From: Lachnospiraceae bacterium
Lineage (GTDB): Bacteria > Bacillota > Clostridia > Lachnospirales > Lachnospiraceae
Assembly: GCA_910574805.1 (NCBI GenBank)
Contig: CAJTCV010000005.1
Location: 1 to 64,000, forward strand
Length of the DNA: 64,000 nucleotides
Direction: 5' to 3'
Shown piece by piece: positions 25,557-34,231 of this stretch (position 1 is the stretch's first letter; the number at the start of each line of letters is the position of its first letter). Position numbers and translations under genes: made by a program. The notes beneath the pieces are model-generated. The model had not been told where the DNA came from and made no database searches. It was given only the letters and a program-made list of their open reading frames with translations.

Positions 25557-26095
25557 TCCTGCTGTTTGGACGGCTTCTGGAGTGGTTTTACCGGTATACC
25601 GGAGACTACGGGGCTGCCATTGTCTGCCTGACGGTTGTGGTGAAGCTCTGTCTGCTGCCGTTGTATATCCGTCAGAGGAAGGGGATGGAAACAAAGCAGG
25701 CGGGGGCAGGGAGCTGTCTGCTCCTGCTTCTGACTCTTCCGGTGCTCACGGGGCTGTACCGGACAGTGCTGGCAGGGACCGGTGCTTCCGTGGGGAGCAG
25801 GCTCTGTCCGTGGGCGGTCTCTCTTCTGGCCAGAGATCCCTTCGGGATCCTGCCGGCCCTGTCCGCAGTGGTGCAGATTATCCCTCAGATCTATCCGTGG
25901 CTGACTTTCTTCCGGAAGCTGGAGCTTCCGAAGGTCTCCGGAGGGATGCTGGTGTCATCGGCTGTCATGACCTTTCTGATCTGCCTGCCCCTGCCCGCTG
26001 CGGTGAGTCTTTATTATCTGACCTCCGGAGTGTTCACAGCGGTGGAGCAGGCGCTGTACAACGGCATCCGTGCGTACCGGCTGCGCGGCGTCTGA
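25544..26095 (+). CDS. Short YidC/Oxa1-like membrane protein
   Basis: The 183-residue hydrophobic protein begins like a YidC core: LLEWFYRYTGDYGAAIVCLTVVVKL followed by LLPLYIRQRKGM. Later segments include LSAVVQIIPQIYPWL and LPLPAAVSLYYLTSGVFTAVEQALY, the latter matching the last YidC helix. About five membrane helices are visible. It is shorter than usual and lacks a lipoprotein signal, so it is probably a specialised paralogue rather than the housekeeping insertase. Overlap with the membrane-tethered MerR gene suggests the two work together. Confidence 0.65.
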   Translation: MHQVILLFGRLLEWFYRYTGDYGAAIVCLTVVVKLCLLPLYIRQRKGMETKQAGAGSCLLLLLTLPVLTGLYRTVLAGTGASVGSRLCPWAVSLLARDPFGILPALSAVVQIIPQIYPWLTFFRKLELPKVSGGMLVSSAVMTFLICLPLPAAVSLYYLTSGVFTAVEQALYNGIRAYRLRGV

Positions 26096-26247
26096 TCCTG
26101 TCCGTGACCGGCATCTTCAGAAATTTTTTCATAAATCATACAGAAAATCTTCAGTTTCTTCTGCTATAGTCGGGTATATAAAGGGCTGTCGCGGAGCGGG
26201 CAGAGGATCTGCCGGTGACGGACCAATACGGACAAAGGAGAAATAAC

Positions 26248-26861
26248 ATGTTTATGTGGAGATTTCCGGGGATTGGCATGGACTGTCTGTCCAGTATGCT
26301 GATCCTGACCCCTCTGGCACTTTTGATTCTGAAGCTGTCCGGCAGGAAGCTTCTGAGTCTGCACACCTTTTTTCTGCTTCTGTATCTTGCTGCGCTGGCC
26401 GGGATCTATTCGGTGACGGGGATTCCGGATGTGAAAGACTGCCGGATTGATTTTACATTGAATCTGATTCCCATGGCGGACATTCTCAGCAGTCCCATGC
26501 AGTATGTGCTGAACGTGCTGATGTTTCTGCCGGTGGGCTTTCTGTTGCCGCTGCTCTTTGATGAATACCAGGACTGGAAGTATGTGCTGGGATTCGGCTG
26601 TTTTCTCACGGTATTTATCGAAGTGTCGCAGATCTTCACCTTCCGTACCACGGATATCGATGATCTGATTACCAATCTGCTGGGTGCAGGCACCGGTTAC
26701 TGGCTGGTGCATGCGGCGGCAGGAAAGATGAAGCTTCGACTTCCCTTCGGCATTGAAAACGACTATGAAGAGCAGCACGGCCAGTGGGTCTACCCTTCTT
26801 TCTGCAGCAGTTTTTTGTACAGCCCTACTGGTCCGCGTTCTTCTGGGACACGCTGCTCTGA
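26248..26861 (+). pseudogene. VanZ family protein with a 3' frameshift
   Basis: The frame from ATG 26248 encodes a VanZ-like membrane protein (LALLILKLSGRKLLSLHTFF, NVLMFLPVGFLLPLLF, VFIEVSQIFTFRTTDIDD, TNLLGAGTGYWL). After EEQHGQWV (about 26790) the frame turns into a non-hydrophobic, arginine-rich run to 26979 that overlaps the histidine kinase gene. From 26790, another frame reads LPFFLQQFFVQPYWSAFFWD and stops at TGA 26859, which is a normal VanZ ending. One base appears to be missing near 26780-26790, by mutation or by sequence error. Most of the domain precedes the shift, so partial function is possible. Confidence 0.75.
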
Positions 26862-26884
26862 CATCCGGCAGTGCAGAAAGCTGT

Positions 26885-28234
26885 TTAACCGGTTACGATA
26901 CGGACGGTGTTGGCATCGGCGAATTCCACCTGCCAGTCATGTGCCCGGAAGATCTGGCATGCGATCCGAAGCCCCATAATATGTGGGGCTTTTTCTGTGT
27001 GTGCAGGAGCCGCTGTGAGGGCCTGGAGAACCGCATCCGGGATTCCGCAGCCGTCATCGGAGATCTGGAAACAGACAGAGCCGCTGCTCTGGAGACCGGC
27101 GGCGACGCTGACGGTGCAGCCGTCCGGATTGTGACGGATACTGTTTCCGATCAGGTTGGAGAAGGATCTGGTCAGGAGAGCCGCATCTCCGGACAGAACC
27201 ACCTGCTCTACGTCCGGGTCCATGTACAGATCGATGGTATGGACATCAGAGAGCCCCTGATTGTAGAAATCACTGACGATGGTCCGCAGCAGTCGGGCCG
27301 GCTTCAGCTCCGTGATCCTGAGGGGCTGCATCTCATATTCCAGTCTGGAGGTCAGATTCAGGTCTTCGATCAGACGCTTGATCTTCAGGCTCTGGTGTGC
27401 GATCCGCTCTGCCAGACGCTGCTGTTCCTCCGGAAGCGAAGGATCCTCTTTCAGATCAGAGGCATATCCCATAATCAGTGAGAGGGGAGTGCGGATATCA
27501 TGAGAGACACTGCGGATCCAGGAGGCGCGGGCATCATCCCGCCGCTCCAGACGCTCTTTCTGCCGGATCAGGAGATCCGAGGTCAGGTTCAGCTGTTTTG
27601 CCAGAAGCTCGGTCATGCCCTTTTCCGGAAGTCGGATCGGTTTCTGCTCGGACAGATCCTGGATTCCTTTGTCCAGGACCCGAAGAGAGCGGTAAAAGCG
27701 AAGACCGAAGACCAGCACCACCAAAAATACAAAGAGCAGATTGATGAACAGGGTGACCGGAATCATATGGGCGATAAAGTCCACGATCCCGATGGAATCG
27801 CTGAAGTTCTGCTTCCAGGTACTGTAACGCTCCTGAGCGGCGACCAGGAGTCCATAATCCGTGATGCGCTCCGTGACGGGATAATCGTCCAGATACCATT
27901 TGCTGAATGCGGCGATCTGGCGCGCGGTGTAGGGGTGGTTCAGCTGCTGCGGGAGCTCCCACTGCCACAGGATGCAGCCGTCGTCGTCCAGCAGCATGGC
28001 CCATACATAGTGCTGGCTGAGACAGTCAAATCCGTTACCGGACAGGCTGACTCTTCCATCCGTGATCTCCAGCGCTTCCGCCACGACCCTGACGTGGGAG
28101 GCGGTACGGCTGGTGGCGCGGACGATCTGGAAGCCGCAGATGATATAGAGAAATACATTCAGAAATAAAGTGAGCAGGAGCAGAAGGACTGCCGTGAACA
28201 GATACCGGGAGAGAATACGGGATAAATTTTTCAT
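26885..28234 (-). CDS. Sensor histidine kinase
   Basis: The 449-residue kinase has two membrane helices (about 13-35 and 155-180) around an extracytoplasmic sensor of about 115 residues, then a short HAMP-like linker. The H-box is SVSHDIRTPLSLIMGY. The N-box NLIGNSIRHNPDG and G-box DDGCGIPD are present, and the second G-box (HIMGLRIACQIF) is compact. ATG 28234 is chosen because AAAGGAG lies upstream and the start overlaps the response-regulator stop as ATGA. It probably controls the divergent ABC genes. Confidence 0.93.
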   Translation of the reverse strand: MKNLSRILSRYLFTAVLLLLLTLFLNVFLYIICGFQIVRATSRTASHVRVVAEALEITDGRVSLSGNGFDCLSQHYVWAMLLDDDGCILWQWELPQQLNHPYTARQIAAFSKWYLDDYPVTERITDYGLLVAAQERYSTWKQNFSDSIGIVDFIAHMIPVTLFINLLFVFLVVLVFGLRFYRSLRVLDKGIQDLSEQKPIRLPEKGMTELLAKQLNLTSDLLIRQKERLERRDDARASWIRSVSHDIRTPLSLIMGYASDLKEDPSLPEEQQRLAERIAHQSLKIKRLIEDLNLTSRLEYEMQPLRITELKPARLLRTIVSDFYNQGLSDVHTIDLYMDPDVEQVVLSGDAALLTRSFSNLIGNSIRHNPDGCTVSVAAGLQSSGSVCFQISDDGCGIPDAVLQALTAAPAHTEKAPHIMGLRIACQIFRAHDWQVEFADANTVRIVTG

Positions 28235-28956
28235 GACAGCTCCTTTCTGTCTCTGACCAGCCGGTAGCCCAGGCCCCGGACGGTCAGAAGCCATACGGGG
28301 GCTGACGGATGATCCTCGATCTTTTCCCGGAGCCTTCGGACATGGACCATCAGTGTATTTTCATATCCATAATAATTTTCTCCCCAGACAGCATCGGACA
28401 GTGCGTCAAAGGTGACGATGTTTCCACGGTTTTCATACAGCTTTTTCAGAAGAGCCAGTTCCTTGGCGGTCAGAGTCCGTTCTTCTGTGCCGTATCGGAC
28501 GATGCCGCTTTTCAGGAAGACAGTGCGGTCTCCAAGGACCAGAGGCGGGTCTTCCGGCTCCTGACGGAGTCTTGAGAAATACGTTCTTTTCAGGATGGCT
28601 GTAAGCCGCAGGACGAGCTCGTCGGGCAGGAAGGGCTTGGTGATGTAGTCGTCGGCTCCCAGTCCCAGCCCCAGAAGCCGGTCGTTGTCTTCGTCTCTGG
28701 CGGAGAGAAAGAGCACCGGGACGTCGCTGACCAGACGGAAATCCCGCATGAGGGAGAAGCCGTCTCCGTCCGGGAGCATGATGTCCAGGACCACGAGTTC
28801 GGGCATATAAAGGGAGAACAGTTCCCGCGCCTTCTCACAGTCGGGGGCGGTCCGGAGGGAGAGAAACCCCCGCCTGGCAAGTATGTTCTCAAGCATTTCC
28901 AGAATCTCCGGATTGTCATCCACCAGAAGAATCCTGGCTTCATAAATATGATTCAT
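28231..28956 (-). CDS. OmpR-family response regulator
   Basis: The 241-residue protein has a receiver domain (ILLVDDNPEILEML, phosphorylation Asp in VVLDIMLPDGDG, Lys in DDYITKPF) and a C-terminal winged helix (RTLTAKELALLKKLYENRG, YENTLMVHVRRLREKIED, TVRGLGYRLV). Translationally coupled to the kinase. A direct repeat in the divergent intergenic region is a plausible binding site. Confidence 0.95.
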   Translation of the reverse strand: MNHIYEARILLVDDNPEILEMLENILARRGFLSLRTAPDCEKARELFSLYMPELVVLDIMLPDGDGFSLMRDFRLVSDVPVLFLSARDEDNDRLLGLGLGADDYITKPFLPDELVLRLTAILKRTYFSRLRQEPEDPPLVLGDRTVFLKSGIVRYGTEERTLTAKELALLKKLYENRGNIVTFDALSDAVWGENYYGYENTLMVHVRRLREKIEDHPSAPVWLLTVRGLGYRLVRDRKELS

Positions 28957-29106
28957 CTTGATCCTCCCTCATCTCAGACTGCAGATTCATGTGCTGCGGG
29001 TTCCGGAGCCATAAGTCCGCATGCAGGTGCACAGCAGGGGATCTGCCGGTTCCGGTATTATGATTATACATGGTTTTTGGCGGAATTACAGCAGTCTGTA
29101 TGCAAA

Positions 29107-29126
29107 ATTAAGGTAAATGTAAGGAG
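29107..29126 (+). promoter_or_regulatory. Possible response-regulator direct repeat
   Basis: TTAAGGTAAATGTAAGGAGA holds two AAGG cores exactly 11 bp apart, the helical spacing used by OmpR-family dimers. It lies in the 270-bp gap between the divergent regulator and ABC transporter genes, about 100 bp before the ABC start. The rest of that gap holds no gene. Confidence 0.4.
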
Positions 29127-29226
29127 AGCTTCATGCCCCGGTAAGCAGGATACGCTAAGCTCAGGATACGGGGAAATGCATTTTCGGGCGTTTCCTCCGC
29201 AGAATTCAGGAAAGGTGGAAAAAGAA

Positions 29227-30141
29227 ATGAAGTATATGATTGAAACAGACGGCCTGTGCAAACAGTACAAAAGACAGTATTCTGTGAAAAATGTGAGTCT
29301 GAAAGTGCGCCCGGGCTGTGTCTATGGATTTCTGGGTCCCAACGGGGCGGGAAAGTCCACAACCATGAAGATGCTCCTGGGACTGGTGAAACCGACCCAG
29401 GGCAGTATCCGGATCTTTGGAAAGGAGATTCTGGAGAAGAACCGGATCGAGATCCTTAAGAATACAGGTTCCCTGATCGAGGCGCCTTCTTATTACGGGC
29501 ATCTGAACGGCAGGGAAAATCTGAAGATCGTGCAGACCCTGAAAAGGGTGCCGGAGAAGGAAATCGACGAGGTCCTTGACATCGTCCGGCTGGAAGGGCA
29601 GCAGAATAAGAAGGTGAAGGAATATTCCCTGGGAATGAAACAGCGCCTGGGGCTGGCAGCAGCCCTTCTGGGCCGGCCGAAGCTTCTGCTCCTGGACGAA
29701 CCGACCAACGGCCTGGATCCCGCCGGTATCCAGGAGATGCGGGAGCTGATCTGCGACCTGCCGAAGCACTACGGGATGACAGTCATGGTATCCAGTCATC
29801 TGCTGAGCGAGATCGATCAGATGGCGTCGGACGTGGGGATCATCCACAAAGGAAAGCTGATCTATCAGGGAGACCTTCAGAAGCTTCACGAGAAGGCGAA
29901 GGGCAGTATCCATATCCATGTGCTGGATCCGGCCGCGGCAGTGCGGGCCCTGAAGGAAAAGGGAGAGCTGTATGAGGAAAGAGACGGGGATCTGGTGTTT
30001 GCAGAGCAGGGAGAGGCGCGGACAGCGGGCCTGGTTGCCTTCCTTGCAGGACGGGGCGCACAGGTCACGCGGGTGACAGAGCAGCAGAAAAGCCTGGAAG
30101 ATATCTTTCTGAAGCTGACGGGAAAGCAGGTGAGTCTGTGA
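29227..30141 (+). CDS. ABC transporter ATP-binding protein, lantibiotic/bacitracin immunity type
   Basis: The 304-residue ATPase has Walker A GPNGAGKST, Q-loop region TGSLIEAPSYYG, signature YSLGMKQRLGLA, Walker B LLLLDEPTNGLDP and the switch His in SSHLL. This layout matches BcrA/LanF proteins that protect against peptide antibiotics. ATG 29227 is preferred because AGGAAAGGTGG lies upstream; the frame is open further back to 28948 but that stretch is not protein-like. The two following genes encode its membrane partners, and the divergent two-component system fits an antibiotic-sensing module. Confidence 0.92.
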   Translation: MKYMIETDGLCKQYKRQYSVKNVSLKVRPGCVYGFLGPNGAGKSTTMKMLLGLVKPTQGSIRIFGKEILEKNRIEILKNTGSLIEAPSYYGHLNGRENLKIVQTLKRVPEKEIDEVLDIVRLEGQQNKKVKEYSLGMKQRLGLAAALLGRPKLLLLDEPTNGLDPAGIQEMRELICDLPKHYGMTVMVSSHLLSEIDQMASDVGIIHKGKLIYQGDLQKLHEKAKGSIHIHVLDPAAAVRALKEKGELYEERDGDLVFAEQGEARTAGLVAFLAGRGAQVTRVTEQQKSLEDIFLKLTGKQVSL

Positions 30142-30896
30142 TGGTAAGAGAATGGAAGGTTGAATGGATGAAGACAAGATACCGGGGAATCGGCTGGATC
30201 GTACTGGCTTTCTTCGGACTGATCGTGCTCTGGAGCTTCTGGGCACTGCATGATATCCCGCGCAGTCAGGCGGAGGACGGTTTCCGGATGCTGTTTATGC
30301 AGATTCCGCTCATGGACACGATCCTGATGCCCACCATGATCGCCATGCTTGCAAGCCGCCTGTGCGACGCAGAGGTCAAGGGCAGCACCCTGAAGCTTCT
30401 GTGCACGCTGGAGAAGAAGGGACGCCTGTTTGATCTGAAGCTGCTGACAGGGGCCTGTTATCTGACACTGTTCACAGCGGGCCAGGTCGGACTGATCCTT
30501 GCAGAAAGCGCATTCCACAGCTTTGTGCGGCCGCTGGAGCCGGTTCAGCTTCTGTATTTCGTTCTGCAGATTTATACGGTAAGCCTTGGCATCCTGCTGC
30601 TGCAGGTGATTCTGTCGTTCCATTTTGAAAATCAGATCCTTCCGCTGGCGGCCGGGATCCTTGGCTCCTTCGTGGGACTTTTTTCCTGGTACTTTTCGGA
30701 CGGTATGCTGAAAAAATGCGTCCTCTGGGGATATTATTCCGAGCTGTGCTTTATCATAATGGACTGGGATCCGGAGACGCGGATCGTGACTTACTATGAT
30801 GCGCCCTTTGACTGGCTGGCCTTTGGCATCCTCCTGGCTGTTCTGGCAGCAGGCTATGGGGCAGGCAGATGGCTTTTTCTGAAAAAGGAGGTATGA
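30141..30896 (+). CDS. ABC-2 type permease, lantibiotic-immunity MutE/EpiE-like
   Basis: The 251-residue membrane protein has about six helices, with VREWKVEWMKTRYRGIGWIV at the start, a TMIAMLASRLCDAEVKGSTLKLL segment and a last helix before the basic end. The family members pair with a second permease and a BcrA-like ATPase. ATG 30141 overlaps the ATPase stop (TGATG); a GTG one codon earlier is also possible. Confidence 0.85.
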   Translation: MVREWKVEWMKTRYRGIGWIVLAFFGLIVLWSFWALHDIPRSQAEDGFRMLFMQIPLMDTILMPTMIAMLASRLCDAEVKGSTLKLLCTLEKKGRLFDLKLLTGACYLTLFTAGQVGLILAESAFHSFVRPLEPVQLLYFVLQIYTVSLGILLLQVILSFHFENQILPLAAGILGSFVGLFSWYFSDGMLKKCVLWGYYSELCFIIMDWDPETRIVTYYDAPFDWLAFGILLAVLAAGYGAGRWLFLKKEV

Positions 30897-30899
30897 GAG

Positions 30900-31628
30900 A
30901 TGCTTTGGAAATGTATCCGAATGGAGCAGGAGAAACTGAGACATTCCCATCTGTGGCTGGCATTTCTGGTAATCCCGGTGATTCCGGCGTTTATGGGCGG
31001 GGGAAATTATCTGCAGAATCAGGGGGTGCTGAAGGCAGAATGGTATTCTCTGTGGACCCAGTGTTCCCTGTTTTATTCCAGCTTCTTCTATGGACCGCTG
31101 ATCGCACTCTACTGTGCGTACATCTGGAGAGTGGAGCACCTGGAGCACAACTGGAACCGGCTTATGACCATGCCGGTGCCGGTGGAAGATGTGTTCCTGT
31201 CCAAACTGTGTCTTGCCCTTGGATGTACCGTGTTCCTGCAGCTGTGGATGTGGGTCCTGTTCACGATTACCGGAAGGGTGGTGGGGCTTGACGGGATACC
31301 ACCCCTTGAGATCCTTCTGTGGCTTCTGAGGGGGAGCGTCGGCGGCATGGGCATTGTCGCCCTGCAGCTGGTGCTTTCCATGATGATCCGGAGTTTTGCA
31401 GTGCCCATCGCGCTGGCGCTTCTGGGGAGCGTGCTGGGACTTATGCTCAGCAACGGCGGTATGGGGCTGTTCTGGCCCTATTCTCTCATGACCATGGGGA
31501 TGAATGCCAGCCGGTCGGAGAACGTGGTGAAAAATATGGCGGGATTTGGCATCAGCGTCAGCCTGTTTTTCCTTTTGTTCACGGCGGCAGGTATCCGGTA
31601 TCTGAAGAAAAAGGACATTGCCTCATAA
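30900..31628 (+). CDS. ABC-2 type permease, lantibiotic-immunity MutG/EpiG-like
   Basis: The 242-residue membrane protein starts LWKCIRMEQEKLRHSHLW and carries about six hydrophobic segments, including FFYGPLIALYCAYIW and a long central one near 130-190. It is the second permease of the immunity-type transporter, four bases after the first. The gene ends 12 bp before the convergent transglutaminase gene. Confidence 0.85.
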   Translation: MLWKCIRMEQEKLRHSHLWLAFLVIPVIPAFMGGGNYLQNQGVLKAEWYSLWTQCSLFYSSFFYGPLIALYCAYIWRVEHLEHNWNRLMTMPVPVEDVFLSKLCLALGCTVFLQLWMWVLFTITGRVVGLDGIPPLEILLWLLRGSVGGMGIVALQLVLSMMIRSFAVPIALALLGSVLGLMLSNGGMGLFWPYSLMTMGMNASRSENVVKNMAGFGISVSLFFLLFTAAGIRYLKKKDIAS

Positions 31629-31640
31629 AACGGACCGGTA

Positions 31641-32654
31641 TCAGTCCGTGATGGTAACGCTGATGATCGCGTAGTCCGCGATTCCGTACTGTGTTTCCAC
31701 GGAGATCTGGCCGTATTCGCTCCGGGCAGTCATGGTATTTTTTACCTGGTCGAGGACCATCTGAGACCGGTCTTCCGGGGTGGCCGAGGTCATGTCGCAG
31801 ACGATCTGGAAGACGCGGGTACTTTCCGACAGATACTGTTCCACGGCTTCCTGGATCCGGGCATCGGAGTCGGCAAAGGAGAAGGGCTCCGTAAGATAAG
31901 GCGCGATGGTCAGCCTGCGGTTTTCCTCCAGATAGCGGTCGGATGTACAGACATGGAGCGATTCCGGAGCATCGGCCGTGTGGCTGCCGGAGAGCACCCG
32001 GTCGGGCACGAGAAAGTAGTCATAGATCATATTGGAGCCGTCAGTTATGACTTCGCCGTTCATGAGCGGATCGTCCCAGGTGACATCCACATTGTACCAT
32101 TCTCCGTCGATGCGGACCTGATTCCAGGCGTGGGACTGAACGACGGAGCCGTCGTCTGCCGTGCCGTACACCAGGAGCTCTTCAATACCTGCCCGGGCGC
32201 ACAGCCAGGAGAAAGCTCTGGCGTAGCCTTCGCATACGGCGGAGTGGAGGAGGAGAGCGCCTTCTTTGGTAAAAGCGGTGTCAGGGAGGGTATCCGCCGC
32301 AAGATTGTCATAGTCGTAATCCACATGAACGACCAGATAGTCATGGATCGCCCGGACCTTCTCATATTCGGTCATGGAGGGCGTGAGGATGTCATCCGCC
32401 AGAGAAGCCAGAGCTTCCACATCCGGATCCTGCGGGCTGTCTTCGGCCGGGGGGCTTTCCGGTGGAGCCTCTTCTGTCCGTGCATCCTCCTGCATGGTGT
32501 CAGAGGGCGCTTCGCCGGTGCCGGAGGGGGCTGCAGACTCCTGTACAGCCGGCGGGCCGGAATCCGGGGCCTGGCCGGGAGCCGCTTCCGGAAGCCGGGA
32601 ACAGCCGGTCAGGAGAAGGCACAGAAGGATCAGAAAGAGATGGATTTTTTTCAT
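31641..32654 (-). CDS. Transglutaminase-like lipoprotein
   Basis: The 337-residue protein has a lipoprotein signal (LLTGC) and a Pro/Ala/Glu-rich linker to about 80. The transglutaminase/protease core has the Cys-His-Asp triad in SAVCEGYARAF, QSHAWNQVRI and VDVTWDDP. Such surface proteins may cleave or cross-link cell-wall proteins. ATG 32654 is preferred because AAAAGGA lies nine bases upstream; an ATG three codons earlier overlaps that ribosome site. A second protein with the same domain is encoded at 61004-61981. Confidence 0.88.
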   Translation of the reverse strand: MKKIHLFLILLCLLLTGCSRLPEAAPGQAPDSGPPAVQESAAPSGTGEAPSDTMQEDARTEEAPPESPPAEDSPQDPDVEALASLADDILTPSMTEYEKVRAIHDYLVVHVDYDYDNLAADTLPDTAFTKEGALLLHSAVCEGYARAFSWLCARAGIEELLVYGTADDGSVVQSHAWNQVRIDGEWYNVDVTWDDPLMNGEVITDGSNMIYDYFLVPDRVLSGSHTADAPESLHVCTSDRYLEENRRLTIAPYLTEPFSFADSDARIQEAVEQYLSESTRVFQIVCDMTSATPEDRSQMVLDQVKNTMTARSEYGQISVETQYGIADYAIISVTITD

Positions 32655-32691
32655 GTTTTTCATTCCTTTTCTGTATGTTTTAAAAAATAAT

Positions 32692-32722
32692 GCGATATCA
32701 TGTCTGGCGACATTATATCATG
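32692..32722. repeat. 31-bp palindromic repeat, copy 1
   Basis: GCGATATCATGTC-TGGC-GACATTATATCATG. The arms ATATCATGTC and GACATTATAT pair with one mismatch around a TGGC loop. An identical copy lies at 32801-32831. Between the two copies are a hairpin CATGTGC-TGC-GCACATG (32719-32735) and a wider inverted repeat CCGATCTGT/ACAGATCGG (32753-32799). The block lies between the transglutaminase gene and pyrC. Confidence 0.8.
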
Positions 32723-32800
32723 TGCTGCGCACATGCCCTCCGGGGGATGCGACCGATCTGTCGGGGAAAATGTCCTCTCTCTGGTCGGACACAGATCGGC

Positions 32801-32831
32801 GCGATATCATGTCTGGCGACATTATATCATG
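32801..32831. repeat. 31-bp palindromic repeat, copy 2
   Basis: Base-for-base copy of 32692-32722, 109 bp downstream in direct orientation, located about 130 bp before the pyrC start. Together with the intervening hairpins it forms a structured block of about 140 bp with no coding potential that I can support. Confidence 0.8.
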
Positions 32832-32960
32832 AAGAAAAGAAATATGCCACAGAAGAGATTCGCCGCGGAACATGCTTGCACATTTCCGGGGTACCATATA
32901 TGATGGAGGTATCAACATACAGGACGGCGGAAGGAGCCGGCCGGAACAGGAGCGGTGAAG

Positions 32961-34223
32961 ATGATATTGATACAGAATGGAAGGGTTGTGGACCCGGTAA
33001 CGGGGACAGATCAGGTGATGGATGTGCTGCTGGATGGCTCTGTAATTGTGAAGACAGGACAGGGAATCCAGGCGGCGGAAGCAGAGGTGATCGACGCTTC
33101 GGGGCTTGTGGTGGCGCCGGGGCTTGTAGATGCTCATGTGCATTTTCGGGATCCGGGCTTTACTTATAAGGAAGATATCCTGTCCGGAGCCAGGGCAGCG
33201 GCAAGGGGCGGTTTTACAACGGTGATCTGTATGGCCAATACAAAGCCGCCGGTGGACAATCTGGCGACGCTTCAGTATGTGCAGGAAAAGGGGGAAGGGG
33301 CGGATATTCATGTGCTGCAGGCGGCTGCGGTCAGCAGGGGACTGAAAGGAGAAGAGCTGACAGATATGGAAGCGCTGGCGGATGCGGGGGCAGCGGGCTT
33401 TACAGATGACGGGATCCCGCTGATGGATGAGAGGCTGCTCCTTTTGGCCATGGAAAAGGCGCGGGAGCTTGGCATGCCCATAAGCCTGCACGAAGAAGAC
33501 CCGCGCCTGATTGCTGCACCGGGCGTGCATCAGGGGCGGGTGTCAGAAGCGCTGGGATACGGCGGGGCGCCGCGGGTATCCGAGGATGTGATGGTGGCGC
33601 GGGACTGTATGCTGGCGCTGCATACGGGCGCGTCGGTGTGTATCCAGCACATCAGTTCCAGAAATTCCGTGGAGCTGGTGCGTGCGGCGAAACAGCTGGG
33701 GGCCGATATTCATGCAGAGGCTACGCCGCATCATTTTACGCTGACAGAAGAGGCGGTTCTGCAGTATGGGACCAACGCCCGGATGAATCCGCCGGTGCGC
33801 ACGGAAGAAGACAGGCAGGCCGTCATCCGGGGACTTCAGGACGGAACCATTGACATGATCGTGACCGACCACGCCCCCCACAGCGCGGAGGAAAAAGCGC
33901 GTCCTCTGGGGCAGGCGCCCAGCGGGATCACAGGTCTGGAGACCTCTCTCGGCCTTGGCATCCGTTCCCTGGTGGAGCCCGGGTATCTGACGCTTCTGGA
34001 GCTTATGGCGCTCATGAGTAAAAATCCCGCCTGCTTCTATCGGATGATCCCGGGGAGCATCACGGAGGATGCGCCGGCGGATCTGGTCATTTTTTCCGAG
34101 AGAGAATGCTGGCGGGTGGAACATTTTGCATCCAGGGCGTCCAACAGCCCGTTCCTTGGCTGGGAGCTTCCTGGAAAGGTTTATCATACCATCTGTGCCG
34201 GGAAGGTCGTCTACCGGGCATGA
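32961..34223 (+). CDS. pyrC: Dihydroorotase
   Basis: The 420-residue amidohydrolase converts carbamoyl aspartate to dihydroorotate in pyrimidine synthesis. It shows the metal-binding DAHVHFRDPGFTYKEDI, the substrate residues CMANTKPPVDN, later metal ligands in SLHEED and QHISSRNSVEL, and VTDHAPHSAEEK with the catalytic Asp. Length and motifs fit class I dihydroorotase. ATG 32961 is used because AGGAG lies eight bases upstream; GTG 32955 is too close to it. No other pyr gene is adjacent, and no attenuator was recognised in the leader. Confidence 0.94.
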   Translation: MILIQNGRVVDPVTGTDQVMDVLLDGSVIVKTGQGIQAAEAEVIDASGLVVAPGLVDAHVHFRDPGFTYKEDILSGARAAARGGFTTVICMANTKPPVDNLATLQYVQEKGEGADIHVLQAAAVSRGLKGEELTDMEALADAGAAGFTDDGIPLMDERLLLLAMEKARELGMPISLHEEDPRLIAAPGVHQGRVSEALGYGGAPRVSEDVMVARDCMLALHTGASVCIQHISSRNSVELVRAAKQLGADIHAEATPHHFTLTEEAVLQYGTNARMNPPVRTEEDRQAVIRGLQDGTIDMIVTDHAPHSAEEKARPLGQAPSGITGLETSLGLGIRSLVEPGYLTLLELMALMSKNPACFYRMIPGSITEDAPADLVIFSERECWRVEHFASRASNSPFLGWELPGKVYHTICAGKVVYRA

Positions 34224-34231
34224 CGGGCGGG

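Noticed and set aside
26753-27481. Plus-strand gene opposite the histidine kinase
   Set aside because: The kinase motifs on the minus strand are complete, while this frame has no family features after the first residues.
32692-32831. CRISPR array candidate from two 31-bp direct repeats with one spacer-like gap
   Set aside because: There are only two copies, the gap (78 bp) is too long and itself holds hairpins, and no cas gene is near.
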